A DNA stretch of 64,000 nt from Rhodobacteraceae bacterium MED-G08. GTDB taxonomy: Bacteria > Pseudomonadota > Alphaproteobacteria > Rhodobacterales > Rhodobacteraceae. The stretch lies in NCBI GenBank assembly GCA_002457055.1, contig NTKT01000002.1, forward strand, positions 62,001 to 126,000. The letters run 5' to 3'. The translations under genes were made by a program, and so were the position numbers. Under the pieces are notes generated by a model that had not been told where the DNA came from, made no database searches, and saw only the letters and a list, made by a program, of their open reading frames with translations. Positions 9,322 to 19,771 of this stretch are shown here, piece after piece; position 1 is the stretch's first letter, and the number at the start of each line of letters is the position of its first letter.

Positions 9322-10320
9322 ATGAATCTTCGACAAGCACCGTATCCTAAAACTCGACATAGACGTTTAAGAAAATCTCCTGAAATTAGAGGCTTATCGC
9401 GAGAAAATAAACTTAGTGTTGAGGATTTGATTTGGCCAATATTTGTTTGCGAGGGTAAAAACCTTGAGGTCCCCGTCGAGTCTATGCCGGGCGTTTTCAG
9501 ATATAGTGTAGACCTTTTAGTCGAAAAAGCTAAACTTGCAGCAGATTTGGGTATTCCTGCTATATGTATATTTCCATACACAGATCCAAAGCTCAAAACC
9601 AAAGACTGTGCTGAAGCTTGGAATCCAGAAAACCTATCCAATAAGGCCACGAGGGCAATAAAGAAGGCGGTACCAAATATAGCTGTAATGACTGATGTCG
9701 CTTTGGATCCATATAGTATAGACGGCCATGATGGGTTTGTAGAAAATGGTCGTATCGTTAACGATAAAACCGTTGAAGCGTTAGTAAAACAGGCACTATC
9801 TCAAGCAAAAGCAGGCGCAGATATAATCGGCCCGTCAGACATGATGGATGGGAGAATTTCAGCGATACGTACTGCTTTAGAAACTGAAGGATTTCATGAT
9901 GTAATTTTACTTTCTTATGCTGCCAAATATGCAAGTGGTTTTTATGGCCCATTCAGAGATGCAGTTGGAGCTTCCGGGGCACTTAAGGGAGATAAAAGCA
10001 CCTATCAAATGGATCCAGCCAACGGAGAAGAAGCACTCCGAACAATAGCGAGAGATCTTGATGAAGGCGCAGACATGATTATGATTAAACCAGGAATGCC
10101 TTACTTGGACATTTGTAGGCGAGCAAAGGATATGTTTGGAGCTCCAACATTTGCTTACCAAGTTTCAGGAGAGTATTCGATGCTTCAAGCGGCAATAAAG
10201 AATGGTTGGCTCAACGGGAATAAGGTTATTATGGAAAGCCTATACTGCTTCAAAAGAGCAGGATGTGATGGTATTTTGACTTATTTTGCCCCAATAGCTG
10301 CCAAAGAGCTTAATAATTAA
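9322..10320 (+). CDS. hemB: HemB, porphobilinogen synthase (magnesium type)
   Basis: HemB (5-aminolevulinate dehydratase) condenses two 5-aminolevulinate molecules to porphobilinogen in heme, cobalamin and related tetrapyrrole synthesis. The 332 residues are full length. The Schiff-base lysines are Lys202 in SYAAKYAS and Lys256 in MIKPGMPY. The cysteine-rich zinc site of zinc enzymes is replaced by DVALDPYSIDGHDG at 125-138, which marks the zinc-independent, magnesium-using type common in alphaproteobacteria. AGGA lies 7 bases before the ATG at 9322, favouring it over the out-of-frame ATG at 9318. Confidence 0.97.
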   Translation: MNLRQAPYPKTRHRRLRKSPEIRGLSRENKLSVEDLIWPIFVCEGKNLEVPVESMPGVFRYSVDLLVEKAKLAADLGIPAICIFPYTDPKLKTKDCAEAWNPENLSNKATRAIKKAVPNIAVMTDVALDPYSIDGHDGFVENGRIVNDKTVEALVKQALSQAKAGADIIGPSDMMDGRISAIRTALETEGFHDVILLSYAAKYASGFYGPFRDAVGASGALKGDKSTYQMDPANGEEALRTIARDLDEGADMIMIKPGMPYLDICRRAKDMFGAPTFAYQVSGEYSMLQAAIKNGWLNGNKVIMESLYCFKRAGCDGILTYFAPIAAKELNN

Positions 10321-10391
10321 CGCTACATCTAGCGTCGAGATCTAAGTACTGCTATAATATGTTTCATGGGTACATTTGGAGCAGTAAATAA

Positions 10392-10967
10392 ATGAAAAAT
10401 ATAACACGTAGAAACGCACTAATACTGGGATTGTTGTCAGCAACAATCAGCGCTTGTTCTCTACGACCATTTAGTGGATCACGTGACCGACAAGATGGTG
10501 CTGATAAAATAGACGCACGTGTTTTGCAAACAATTCAGCAAATGCAGGCGGAATTCCCAGAAACTTTAGAGTTAAAAAATCAAGCAGCAGGAATGCTTAT
10601 AATGCCATTGATTACCGAGGGAGGCTTTGGTTTCGGTGTCGGGTATGGACGAGGTGCGCTGTTAATTAACGAAGCGACGGTTGATTATTATTCTGCAGCA
10701 AATGCAAGCTACGGGTTGCAAATTGGAGCAAGTCAATACGCTCATGTTCTATTTTTCATGACAGAAAGCGCATTGAACGAATTTAGAAATTCTAGTGGAT
10801 GGTCAGCTGGAGGTGACATTGAGTACGCATACAGACGATCAGGAGAAAGTTTCAGAGCCAATACAACAGAAGCAAACTCACCAATCATCGGCTTGGTTTT
10901 TGGTGAGGCCGGCTTCAAAATTGGAGCAACCATTGAAGGCACAAAGTATACAAAAATAATACCGTGA
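10392..10967 (+). CDS. SYLF/Ysc84-domain lipoprotein
   Basis: A 191-residue predicted lipoprotein. The N-terminus has two arginines (TRRNALILGLL) before a hydrophobic stretch and a lipobox ending at Cys22 (TISAC), so export could be through Tat or Sec. The rest matches the lipid-binding SYLF domain: AAGMLIMPLITEGGFGFGVGYGRGALL, then SAANASYGLQIGASQYAHVLFFM and a C-terminal GEAGFKIGATIEGTKYTKI. SYLF proteins are associated with membrane lipids, but the bacterial role is unknown. The gene lies 71 bases downstream of hemB in the same direction and may be expressed separately. Confidence 0.85.
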   Translation: MKNITRRNALILGLLSATISACSLRPFSGSRDRQDGADKIDARVLQTIQQMQAEFPETLELKNQAAGMLIMPLITEGGFGFGVGYGRGALLINEATVDYYSAANASYGLQIGASQYAHVLFFMTESALNEFRNSSGWSAGGDIEYAYRRSGESFRANTTEANSPIIGLVFGEAGFKIGATIEGTKYTKIIP

Positions 10968-11103
10968 CTAATTTTATAGCTTTTCGATAACAGCAAAAAA
11001 AGTAGAGTTTAACATTGATCAAAATCGATATTAAAGAAGATGAATTTGTAACTCGCATGCTAAATTTACTGATGGCCTTTACCTATAAAAAAGTGAAAAA
11101 AAC

Positions 11104-13854
11104 TTGACCGACGAGACTCGAAATACAGATAGCTCAAGCGATGATGAAAAGCCTATCAGCATCTATCACGGTCCTAGCGTTTCGATAACGAAGGAACTGA
11201 AAACGTCGTATTTGGATTATGCGATGAGTGTTATCGTTAGTCGTGCGATACCTGACCTGCGAGACGGCTTAAAACCGGTACATAGACGCATTTTATACGC
11301 AATGCACGATAGTGGTAACACACACGACAAAGGTTATCGAAAGTCTGCCCGTCCCGTTGGTGACGTTATGGGTAAGTTCCACCCTCATGGAGATAGTGCG
11401 ATTTATGACGCACTTGTCCGGATGGCCCAACCTTTTTCTATGTCTCTTCCGCTACTAGACGGACAAGGTAATTTTGGATCAATGGACGGAGATAATCCTG
11501 CCGCAATGCGATACACAGAAGTTCGCATGGATAAACCCGCAAGTTTTCTACTCGCAGACATTGAAAAAGATACTGTTGATTTTCAAGATAATTATGACGG
11601 AAAAGATAGAGAGCCAACGGTTTTACCAGCCCGATATCCAAATATGTTGGTTAATGGAGCTGGGGGAATCGCGGTTGGGATGGCTACCAATATTCCACCA
11701 CACAATCTTGGTGAAGTGATCAACGCTACATTGGCTTTGATTGAAAATCCAGACTTAACTAGTGAAAACCTTGTAGAGTTTGTACCTGCCCCCGATTTTC
11801 CAACAGGAGGCATAATTCTTGGCAGAACTGGCGCACGGAAAGCTTACACTGAAGGTCGTGGCAGTGTCTTAATACGGGCAAAAACTAAAATAGAGGAAAT
11901 TAAAAAGGACCGTTATGCAATAATTGTGGATGAGATCCCGTACCAAGTCAATAAAGCGTCAATGATTGAAAAAATAGCTGAACAGGTTAGGGAAAAGAAG
12001 ATTGAAGGGGTTTCCCATGTACAAGATGAAAGCGATCGAAATGGTGTGCGTGTCGTTATTGAACTAAAGCGTGATGCTACGCCCGATGTAGTATTAAATC
12101 AGTTATTTAGATTTACGCCCCTGCAAACATCCTTTGGTTGCAATATGCTAGCTCTCAATGGCGGCCGCCCAGAACAACTCACGCTACGAACATTTCTAAC
12201 GAATTTTATCGCATTTCGTGAGGAGGTAGTTGCTCGAAGGACTGCATTTGAATTGAGGAAGGCCCGAGAGCGAAGCCATATTCTTTGTGGGCTGGCAGTT
12301 ACGGTTTCTAATGTTGACGAAATAGTTGCAACTATAAGAGCGTCATCCGACGCATCAGAAGCGCGCGAAAAGTTAATGCAACGAAGTTGGCCAGCTAACG
12401 AAATTCAAGAATATATTGCCTTGATTGATGATCCAACACACAAAATAAATGATGATGGAACCTATAATTTATCAGAAGCTCAAGTCAGAGCTATTTTAGA
12501 GCTTCGCCTGCAACGTCTCACGCAGATCGGCGTGAAGGAAGTTACAGATGAATTGGAGGCGTTATCTTCGAAAATAAAGGAATACTTAGAAATACTCGCA
12601 TCAAGATCAAAAATAATGGCGATAATATCATCTGAGCTCAATGAAGTAAAAGATCAGTTTTCCACAAATCGCAGAACTGAAATAATCGATTGGGCTGGCG
12701 ATATGGAGGATGAAGACCTTATTGAGCGAGAAGACATGGTCGTTACTATTACATCTGGCGGCTATATAAAAAGAACGCCCTTGGCAGATTTTAGAGCTCA
12801 AAGACGCGGTGGCAAAGGTCTAGCTGGCATGCAAACAAAAGATGAAGATGTTGTGACTACTTTGTTTGTAGCGAATACGCATACGCAGTTATTATTTTTC
12901 TCCACTGATGGAATGGCTTACAAGCTTAAGACTTGGAGGTTACCACTCGGTGCCCGCACTGCCAAAGGAAAAGCAATTGTTAACATTTTACCAATTCAAA
13001 CAGGCGTTTCTATAGCAGCAGTAATGCCCGTAGATGCACCAGAGGAAGAATGGGAAAAGCTTCAAATAATTTTTTCCACGTCTTCAGGCGATGTTAGAAG
13101 AAATGCACTGTCAGATTTTACAAATGTTAGATCAAATGGAAAGATCGCAATGGATCTTCCAGAAGATATAACATTGGTTAATGCTAGGATTGCAAATGAA
13201 GATGATGATGTGATGTTGGTTACAGATAGTGGCCGGGCTATTAGATTTTCAACTACGGCTGTCAGAGTATTTAAGGGAAGAAAGTCTACAGGCGTAAGGG
13301 GGATTAAACTTCTGGGAGATGACAAAGTAGTTTCAATGTCAATAATTCGGCATTTTGAGGCCTCACCAGACGAACGATCTGCATATCTAAAAATGAGGAG
13401 AGCAGTGGCAGGAATGTCAGATGATGCAGTGGGCTCACCAGAAGAAGAAGACGAGGAAATTAATGCCAACGCAACAATAACACCGGAAAGATATGCAGAG
13501 ATGTCAGCTGCTGAAAATTTAATACTTACTATAACCGCAAGTGGGTCGGGTAAACTTTCATCAAGCCATGATTACCCAGTTAGAGGTAGAGGGGGTATGG
13601 GTGTATCGGCGATAGATAAAAAAATGCGAGGTGGTCTTTTGGTCGCCAGTTTTCCAGTAGAAATAGAGGACCAAATTATGCTCGCTACATCAAATGGACA
13701 ATCAATCCGTGTGCCAGTAGAAGGGATTTCGTTTCGCTCTCGTTCTGCCGGGGGGGTAAAAGTATTCAATACTGGCGAAGAGGAACAAGTGGTGTCGGTC
13801 GCTTGGATTGCCGAAAAGGGAGAAGATGCTGACGAAAACGAACTAGAAGCATAA
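11104..13854 (+). CDS. gyrA: GyrA, DNA gyrase subunit A
   Basis: GyrA is the DNA-cleaving subunit of gyrase, which introduces negative supercoils. The catalytic tyrosine is Tyr137 in AMRYTEVRM. The quinolone-determining region [12 protein letters not shown] has Ser98 and Asp102, the drug-sensitive residues. The GyrA box QRRGGKG near residue 566 separates it from topoisomerase IV ParC. The C-terminal beta-pinwheel and an acidic tail follow, 916 residues in all. The start is a TTG at 11104: an in-frame stop at 11086 and the next in-frame ATG inside the conserved [14 protein letters not shown] block leave no better choice. Its ribosome binding site is poor. Confidence 0.96.
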   Translation: MTDETRNTDSSSDDEKPISIYHGPSVSITKELKTSYLDYAMSVIVSRAIPDLRDGLKPVHRRILYAMHDSGNTHDKGYRKSARPVGDVMGKFHPHGDSAIYDALVRMAQPFSMSLPLLDGQGNFGSMDGDNPAAMRYTEVRMDKPASFLLADIEKDTVDFQDNYDGKDREPTVLPARYPNMLVNGAGGIAVGMATNIPPHNLGEVINATLALIENPDLTSENLVEFVPAPDFPTGGIILGRTGARKAYTEGRGSVLIRAKTKIEEIKKDRYAIIVDEIPYQVNKASMIEKIAEQVREKKIEGVSHVQDESDRNGVRVVIELKRDATPDVVLNQLFRFTPLQTSFGCNMLALNGGRPEQLTLRTFLTNFIAFREEVVARRTAFELRKARERSHILCGLAVTVSNVDEIVATIRASSDASEAREKLMQRSWPANEIQEYIALIDDPTHKINDDGTYNLSEAQVRAILELRLQRLTQIGVKEVTDELEALSSKIKEYLEILASRSKIMAIISSELNEVKDQFSTNRRTEIIDWAGDMEDEDLIEREDMVVTITSGGYIKRTPLADFRAQRRGGKGLAGMQTKDEDVVTTLFVANTHTQLLFFSTDGMAYKLKTWRLPLGARTAKGKAIVNILPIQTGVSIAAVMPVDAPEEEWEKLQIIFSTSSGDVRRNALSDFTNVRSNGKIAMDLPEDITLVNARIANEDDDVMLVTDSGRAIRFSTTAVRVFKGRKSTGVRGIKLLGDDKVVSMSIIRHFEASPDERSAYLKMRRAVAGMSDDAVGSPEEEDEEINANATITPERYAEMSAAENLILTITASGSGKLSSSHDYPVRGRGGMGVSAIDKKMRGGLLVASFPVEIEDQIMLATSNGQSIRVPVEGISFRSRSAGGVKVFNTGEEEQVVSVAWIAEKGEDADENELEA

Positions 13855-13902
13855 GACCCTACCTAAGAAAGCAAACAAAAAAGATTTACTAGTTCGGACA
13901 AG

Positions 13903-15399
13903 TTATCCTAAACAGTAAATTGAACTGTATTTTTTCTCGATATAGGAGATTAGCGGTTTCGCAGTTATTTCAAATCCACTAGCATCTCTGATTAACTCAA
14001 TTGGCGAGTACAACGAACCATGCTGATGCACTGAGCTTGAAAGCCATTCGGTAGCTTCCGATAAATTACCAATTTTTAAATTTTTGTTTAATAAAGGCAG
14101 CTGATTTTGCATAGCTTCAAACAAACATCCAGCATAAACATTGCCTAACGAGTAGGTGGGGAAATAACCGAAAAGCCCCTCAGACCAATGTACGTCCTGC
14201 AAAACACCATCACTGGGGTATTTTATGGATAATCCAAAATCCTTTTCAAACTCCTCGTTCCAGACATATTCAAGATCATCAGCATTCAGGTGACCATCAA
14301 TTAACCATTTTTCAATCCTATACCTCAATAAGATGTGGAGATTATATTGTAATTCATCTGATTCAGTTCTTATAAAACCGTTTTTAACAGAGTTGATAGA
14401 TTTATAAAAAGAAGCATTGTCCTCAATGCCAATATCACCAAAATAATCCAAAAACTTTTTAAATAGCCATTCAGAGAACGCTTCGGATCGACCTAGCTGG
14501 TTTTCCATAATTCGGCTCTGGCTTTCATGAACGCCCATCGACACACCTCGACCAATACTGGAAAAGTTATATTCTTTTTCAATGTTTTGCTCATACAAGG
14601 CATGTCCAACTTCATGAATGGTAGAATATATACTACCCAAAGGATCATTTACATCAAAGCGTGTGGTAATCCTTACATCATTACCACTGCCTGAACAAAA
14701 AGGATGAACAGCAGTATCTATGCGCCCTCTCGAGAAATCATATCCAAAAGTAGCAGCAACTTCGTTACATAATGCCCTCTGCTTATCTACAGGAAAATGG
14801 CCATTTATTTCTTGGACAGGTGGTCGATCAAGCACTTGAGCCCTCAATTCGACTAGCGCCGGTCTCAGTGTATCAAAAATAGTATCAATATAATCAGATT
14901 TTATATCTGGTTCATAGTCTTGCAACAAAGCATCATATCTTGATAACTCAGTATCCTGCCTGATTGCATCAGCTTCTTCTTTTCGGAGTTCCAATACTTT
15001 GGAAAATTGTGGCAAAAACCTTTGAAAATCGTTATTTTTACGAGCATCAACCCATACAGAATGAGCCAGAGTAGTGTGCTTTGCCAAGGCTCCAATCAAG
15101 TCATTTGGGACGCTAAGAGCACGTTTTAACTCTTTTTTCATTAAAGAAATTTGTCTCGATTCATTTTTTGATAAATTTTCTATCTTGATGGAGTTTAGTA
15201 AATCTGAAAATTCATTAGATGTCTGTCGCTTATGTGCAATAACCATTAGACATGCTTGTTCTTCTGCTCTATCCACCAATGCACCAGAGGGCATAATAGC
15301 CTCCTGATCCCAGCTATTTCTCTCAATAACTTTATTTAAAGCTATAGTAATTTTGTGAAACTCAAATAATTTATCAAGGGCACTAGAAGTTTTATTCAA
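13903..15399 (-). CDS. M32-family metallocarboxypeptidase (Taq type)
   Basis: A zinc-dependent cytosolic carboxypeptidase of family M32, releasing C-terminal residues from peptides. The 498-residue protein carries HEVGH at 262-266 and the downstream glutamate in GVHESQSR (Glu292), giving the HExxH plus HES(Q) signature of the family. The conserved GWDQE-like segment near the start is SWDQEAIMPSGA. The start is a TTG at 15399, because no ATG or GTG lies between it and the upstream in-frame stop. It follows ctaA by 15 bases and is probably co-transcribed. It converges with gyrA across 48 bases. Confidence 0.93.
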   Translation of the reverse strand: MNKTSSALDKLFEFHKITIALNKVIERNSWDQEAIMPSGALVDRAEEQACLMVIAHKRQTSNEFSDLLNSIKIENLSKNESRQISLMKKELKRALSVPNDLIGALAKHTTLAHSVWVDARKNNDFQRFLPQFSKVLELRKEEADAIRQDTELSRYDALLQDYEPDIKSDYIDTIFDTLRPALVELRAQVLDRPPVQEINGHFPVDKQRALCNEVAATFGYDFSRGRIDTAVHPFCSGSGNDVRITTRFDVNDPLGSIYSTIHEVGHALYEQNIEKEYNFSSIGRGVSMGVHESQSRIMENQLGRSEAFSEWLFKKFLDYFGDIGIEDNASFYKSINSVKNGFIRTESDELQYNLHILLRYRIEKWLIDGHLNADDLEYVWNEEFEKDFGLSIKYPSDGVLQDVHWSEGLFGYFPTYSLGNVYAGCLFEAMQNQLPLLNKNLKIGNLSEATEWLSSSVHQHGSLYSPIELIRDASGFEITAKPLISYIEKKYSSIYCLG

Positions 15400-15414
15400 A
15401 TCTAATTTTACCGT

Positions 15415-16560
15415 CTAATTTATTGATTGTTGAGGTGGATAAGCTGCTAAAAAACGAGCTCTCATGACAACATACCACAGAACAATTGCACCGAATTGAT
15501 GAAAAATGGCAATATGCCACGGCGCCGAATACATTACCGTGATAATCCCAATCAACATTTGCAGGAACATAAATAAAATAACAACATTAAAAGCTTGTCG
15601 TATTTTGAAATTCCCAGATTTTCGTGCATTATACCAAACGAATATTCCAAATAAAAATAAAATGTATCCGGACATCCTATGCATGAACTGAACTAATCCG
15701 TCATCTTCAAAAAAGTTTCTCCAGACGGGTTCCAATGCAAATAGATCCGGCGGCAAAAATCCACCAGCCATTAAAGGCCAATCGACATAGTTTCTTCCAG
15801 CATCAATCCCAGCCACCAAAGCGCCAATTAAAATCTGCAAGAATACAAAATGCATCAATCCTGTACTTTTACCAAAAATTGACTGGTCTCTTATTCTTTG
15901 ACGCGCAAGTATTTCGGCTTCAGATAAGCTCATCATGAAAATGTACCAAAGAGTAAAACCTAATATGATAAAAGCTAGACCCAAATGGGTGGCGAGGCGA
16001 TAGCTTGCTACATCAAGCATATTTTCCGAGAGACCGGAAGATACCATCCACCATCCTACTGCGCCTTGAAAACCACCTAATATACCCAGCAATAATAAAC
16101 GTATTGTCCAACCGTTTGGGATCTTTTTTGACAGTAAAAACCAAGAAAACCCGGCAAGCCAAACTAACCCAATAATTCTTCCAAGCTGACGATGCCCCCA
16201 CTCCCACCAATATATTACTTTAAATTCACTCAAAGACATTCCAGAATTCTGCAATCTATACTCAGGAATAAGCTTGTATTTCTCAAACTCAGTATCCCAT
16301 GCTTGTTCAGAAATGGGAGGGAGCGCCCCTAAGATTGGCTTCCATTCCGTAATTGAAAGCCCACTATCAGTTAAGCGGGTCAAGCCTCCAACTAAGATCA
16401 TAAAAACTAATAGAATGAATAAACAAATCAACCAAGATCTCACATGTCTTCGATCTGAAATATGTTCAGACTGCTCGATTATTCCAGTTTTAATCTCTGA
16501 ATTAGCAACTTTTGTTTCAGACCCAGAAACTTCTTCAAATATATTACGCTTGGATCCCAT
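15415..16560 (-). CDS. ctaA: CtaA, heme A synthase
   Basis: CtaA is an inner-membrane enzyme that oxidises the heme O methyl group to give heme A for aa3-type cytochrome oxidase. About eight transmembrane helices are visible. Motifs include GGLTRLTDSGLSITEWKP and the heme-ligand segments EWGHRQLGR and FMHRMSGY. The ATG at 16560 (MGSKRNIF) has GGGA six bases upstream, whereas a GTG at 16581 would add seven residues without a clear ribosome binding site, so I use the ATG (381 residues). The M32 peptidase follows in the same operon; trmJ lies upstream in the same direction. Confidence 0.96.
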   Translation of the reverse strand: MGSKRNIFEEVSGSETKVANSEIKTGIIEQSEHISDRRHVRSWLICLFILLVFMILVGGLTRLTDSGLSITEWKPILGALPPISEQAWDTEFEKYKLIPEYRLQNSGMSLSEFKVIYWWEWGHRQLGRIIGLVWLAGFSWFLLSKKIPNGWTIRLLLLGILGGFQGAVGWWMVSSGLSENMLDVASYRLATHLGLAFIILGFTLWYIFMMSLSEAEILARQRIRDQSIFGKSTGLMHFVFLQILIGALVAGIDAGRNYVDWPLMAGGFLPPDLFALEPVWRNFFEDDGLVQFMHRMSGYILFLFGIFVWYNARKSGNFKIRQAFNVVILFMFLQMLIGIITVMYSAPWHIAIFHQFGAIVLWYVVMRARFLAAYPPQQSIN

Positions 16561-16623
16561 CTTTTTTCCCAAAATCTGCACCGCTATTAAAGTTGATCTT
16601 AATGATAATACTCTACTTCTTTA

Positions 16624-17364
16624 TTACAAATTGCGTGACTTTAACAAGTGACGCAAAATCCCGTGAAATGCTCGTACATCAGACACGGTCAACGGCAACC
16701 TTGACCAAATATTTCTTAGACTACTCTTCATTGAGATAGCTTTTTCTTCAGGAAAGAAAAAACCAATTTTGTCTAATTCAGTTTCATACTGCTGGGAGAG
16801 TTTTTCAATCTCCATCATTGAAGCCATTTCAGTTTTTTTCTCATAAGAAAAATTCTCTGCCTGACTGTGCTGAGCTAAGAACCATTCATAAGATAAAAGC
16901 AATACACTTTGCGCTAGGTTTATAGATGAAAAGTTGGGGTTGACCGGTACGGTAATCAATGCGTTTGATCGGACTACCTCCTTATTTTCTAATCCAGCTC
17001 TTTCAGGGCCGAAAATAATACCAACGTTTTCTCCCTCTGAAATTTTTTCTGAAGCTATTAGCATCGCTTCCTTTGGGCCATAAACGGGTTTGGTGATATC
17101 ACGATTCCTTGCAGTTGTTGCAAATACATAATGACAATCGCTTACCGCATCATTGAACACCGAAAAATGTCTTGCCTGGTCTAGTATTCTGCCCGCTCCA
17201 GAGGCCGTCGCTACGGCACTTTGACTAGGCCAGCCATCCCTTGCAGCAACAATTCTCATATTTTCCAATCCAAAATTTAACATTGCCCTCGCTGCTGAAC
17301 CAATATTTTCACCCATTTGCGGCTTTACCAAAATTATTGCTGGTTGTTTGTTACTTGCATGCAT
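16624..17364 (-). CDS. trmJ: TrmJ-like tRNA 2'-O-methyltransferase (SPOUT family)
   Basis: A 246-residue SPOUT-class methyltransferase of TrmH family group 1, probably methylating the 2'-OH of tRNA position 32 using SAM. The knot motifs are present: PQMGENIGSAARAMLNFG at the N-terminus, GIIFGPERAGLEN in the middle and NFSSINLAQSVLLLSYEW towards the C-terminus. The C-terminal 90 residues, SLRNIWSRLPLTVSDVRAFHG, match the extension of TrmJ-type enzymes. The gene is divergent from the ThiE-like gene with a 90-base gap. Confidence 0.92.
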   Translation of the reverse strand: MHASNKQPAIILVKPQMGENIGSAARAMLNFGLENMRIVAARDGWPSQSAVATASGAGRILDQARHFSVFNDAVSDCHYVFATTARNRDITKPVYGPKEAMLIASEKISEGENVGIIFGPERAGLENKEVVRSNALITVPVNPNFSSINLAQSVLLLSYEWFLAQHSQAENFSYEKKTEMASMMEIEKLSQQYETELDKIGFFFPEEKAISMKSSLRNIWSRLPLTVSDVRAFHGILRHLLKSRNL

Positions 17365-17454
17365 ATTTTAAATCCTGTTCTTATCAAAAGACTTAGGATA
17401 GAAGTGGAAAGATTAAAACCTTTATATTCCCGCAAATTTTGAATTTTAAGACGA

Positions 17455-18084
17455 ATGCCAATTAGTAAAAAAATAAACCATAATAAACCAAAAATATATT
17501 TGATTACACCCTCTGAATTTGAACTAAGGATCTTTTCAGAAACATTGAAACGAATTCTGGATAATCATGAGGTGGCGTGCATTCGCTTGGAGCAGTCATC
17601 GAGAAATGAACTGCTTATTGGTAAATCAGCAGACACTTTACGAGAGATTTGTCATAAGCGGGACATACCAATTATTATAGATAGCCATTTTATGTTAGTT
17701 GAAAAATTCGGGCTTGATGGAGTGCATTTAAAGGATGGCTCTAAATCGGTTCGAACTGCCAGAAAAGTTCTTGGTAAAGATCTCATAGTTGGAGCTTACT
17801 GTTTTCAATCTAAACATCATGGAATTAATGCTACAGAAGCTAGCGCGGATTATGTTAGTTTTGGCCCTATGTCTGGAGATTTGGGAGATGGGAAACATGC
17901 CGACCCTGACTTGTTCGCATGGTGGAGTGAAATGATAGAATTTCCTGTAATTGCAGAAACTGGCCTGACCTCGCAGCTGGTTAGACAAATACAGAATGAC
18001 GCGGATTTTTTTGCGTTTAGAGAGGAAATTTGGAATACAGAGAACCCATCCAAAGCTCTAGAAAAAATTTTAAATGAAACCTGA
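17455..18084 (+). CDS. ThiE-like protein (divergent thiamine phosphate synthase)
   Basis: A 209-residue TIM-barrel protein of the ThiE/TenI superfamily; ThiE joins the pyrimidine and thiazole phosphates of thiamine. Family landmarks are KIYLITPSEFE, FGLDGVHLKDG and SADYVSFGP. However, the segment where ThiE normally has VSTH reads VGAYCFQSKHH, and the phosphate-binding glycine-rich loops are altered. Similar proteins labelled thiamine phosphate synthase occur across the Rhodobacterales. No other thiamine gene is nearby. The fold assignment is secure, the catalytic role is not. Confidence 0.75.
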   Translation: MPISKKINHNKPKIYLITPSEFELRIFSETLKRILDNHEVACIRLEQSSRNELLIGKSADTLREICHKRDIPIIIDSHFMLVEKFGLDGVHLKDGSKSVRTARKVLGKDLIVGAYCFQSKHHGINATEASADYVSFGPMSGDLGDGKHADPDLFAWWSEMIEFPVIAETGLTSQLVRQIQNDADFFAFREEIWNTENPSKALEKILNET

Positions 18085-18085
18085 T

Positions 18086-18919
18086 TTAATCAAACTTACC
18101 GTGGTGTACATGACCACTCCTGACGTCTGATTCTAGTAGTTTTGCCAGTTGCTTTCGGTTTTGCTGATCGGCAATCGCTCGAGGCTTATGGAATATTAGC
18201 TCTATCCATCCTTGCTTGGCACTTGCGAGTGTGTGTACTAAATGAGCACCAAAACTCATTTCTCCCCACCAACCGTAAAACCATGGATTTGAGCCCATAG
18301 GTGCATGATAAATCACGGTAACTGGTTGAATAAATAAGTTTCGAGGCACATTAGTTTCAAAAAAAGCCGCAAATAGACTGCTTTTGAATGACAGTACACG
18401 TAAACTGTCCGTTGAGGTACCCTCAGGAAAAAACAATAGTTTATGACCGGCTAGCAACCTTTCAGTGAAGATATTTTTTTGCTTATGAGCTTGAAGTGCT
18501 TTTCTTTGGATAAATACTGTGCCAGTAGCTCTGGCCAACCAGCCAATTCCTGGCCAATTCGCAACCTCAGATTTCGCTACAAAATAAATTTTCTGCGTGG
18601 CGTTTAAAGCAAATATATCGAGCCAAGATGAGTGATTAGCAACTACCGCTCCTCTCTCTTTCATGGGGAAACCTTCAACAGTTATTGAAATACCCAGAAG
18701 AAATAACGATGTCTTGCATACGACCTGCGTAACATATTGTGTGAGCGGCCGCCGAGAGCCCAGAAATGGATATTCGAAAATACGCAAAACTGTGTGAAGG
18801 ATTAGCCCGCCGAAAACAACGATGGCAACTGGAATACCACGCAAAAGAACGAGTACCCAGTTTACCAGTAGAAGCTCTCCAGCTGTTGGTTCTTTTCTGC
18901 CTCGCCACGAAGTACTCAT
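18086..18919 (-). CDS. olsA: OlsA-like lysophospholipid/lyso-ornithine-lipid acyltransferase (PlsC family)
   Basis: A 277-residue membrane-associated 1-acyl-glycerol-phosphate acyltransferase-family enzyme. The catalytic H-x4-D motif is NHSSWLD at 95-101 and the substrate-binding FPEGTST is at 164-170; a hydrophobic N-terminal helix lies near 20-45. Its ATG overlaps the stop of the upstream olsB-like gene as ATGA, so the two are translationally coupled. That pairing argues for O-acylation of lyso-ornithine lipid (OlsA), although PlsC activity on lysophosphatidate is also possible. Confidence 0.85.
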   Translation of the reverse strand: MSTSWRGRKEPTAGELLLVNWVLVLLRGIPVAIVVFGGLILHTVLRIFEYPFLGSRRPLTQYVTQVVCKTSLFLLGISITVEGFPMKERGAVVANHSSWLDIFALNATQKIYFVAKSEVANWPGIGWLARATGTVFIQRKALQAHKQKNIFTERLLAGHKLLFFPEGTSTDSLRVLSFKSSLFAAFFETNVPRNLFIQPVTVIYHAPMGSNPWFYGWWGEMSFGAHLVHTLASAKQGWIELIFHKPRAIADQQNRKQLAKLLESDVRSGHVHHGKFD

Positions 18920-19701
18920 CGAAAATAAGTTTCTTTTCTATATGCGGACAGCTTTTTCAAATTCGCCCTCTCAATATCAAGAACCATACATACATCTATT
19001 GTATTGAATGCGTGATCTATATAAGCGTCTTTCCCAACAAAGCCACCGATCCGAAGATACGCTTTTATTAATGATGGAATTTGCTTCATAGCAACGACAC
19101 GGTCGACTTTATGCATATCAACTAAATCCATCCTTTGCTTGTTTGGTGATTTTGCCGTTACCATCAGATCCGGCGGAGCAAGATATTTACTATGAAGTAA
19201 ACTTAACGAAGGCGCAATTTTTGACGGATTAGTTCCATGAAAACTTGCAACGCCAAACAAAATTTCAATACCATTTTGGTACACATACTCTGTCAGCCCA
19301 GTCCACAGATGCGTCAGAGCTGTTCCTCCACGATAGGACTTATGAACACAAGATCGTCCCAATTCCATAATTTTTCTGCCCGAATTCTTTAACTTTTTTA
19401 GATCGTACTCTTCCTGTGAATAGTACTCCGCACATATTGGAAGCTTATGGTCTGGTAACAAGCGATAAACACCCACAACTCCCATATTTATTTCCCGTTT
19501 ATTGCGGTCAAATAAAAGTAGATGATCGCAATACTCGTCAAACTTGTCGATTTCTAAACGAGCATTGTGATCAACTAGGTCAGAAGTTGCTCCCATCTCT
19601 TCAATAAAAACATCGTACCTTAGTCGTTGAGCTGCTTTAATTTCATTCAAATTGCGAGCGAGCCGTACCGTGAAGTTTTCAAAACTATATTTGTCCCACA
19701 T
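18916..19701 (-). CDS. olsB: OlsB-like ornithine N-acyltransferase (GNAT family)
   Basis: A 261-residue GNAT-fold protein of the hemolysin/OlsB family, which transfers a 3-hydroxyacyl group from acyl carrier protein to the alpha-amino group of ornithine, the first step of ornithine lipid synthesis. Family blocks are LRYDVFIEEMGA near the N-terminus, LLFDRNKREINMGVVGVYRLL, and IMELGRSCVHKSYRGGTALTHLW. I use the ATG at 19701; a TTG immediately upstream is possible. The overlapping acyltransferase downstream completes a two-gene ornithine-lipid pathway. Confidence 0.85.
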   Translation of the reverse strand: MWDKYSFENFTVRLARNLNEIKAAQRLRYDVFIEEMGATSDLVDHNARLEIDKFDEYCDHLLLFDRNKREINMGVVGVYRLLPDHKLPICAEYYSQEEYDLKKLKNSGRKIMELGRSCVHKSYRGGTALTHLWTGLTEYVYQNGIEILFGVASFHGTNPSKIAPSLSLLHSKYLAPPDLMVTAKSPNKQRMDLVDMHKVDRVVAMKQIPSLIKAYLRIGGFVGKDAYIDHAFNTIDVCMVLDIERANLKKLSAYRKETYFR

Positions 19702-19771
19702 CAAAAATTATACATCTTTCAACTTATAGAAAGGGCGCTGAGAACTATTTATAAGCACACAGTATTAGCAG

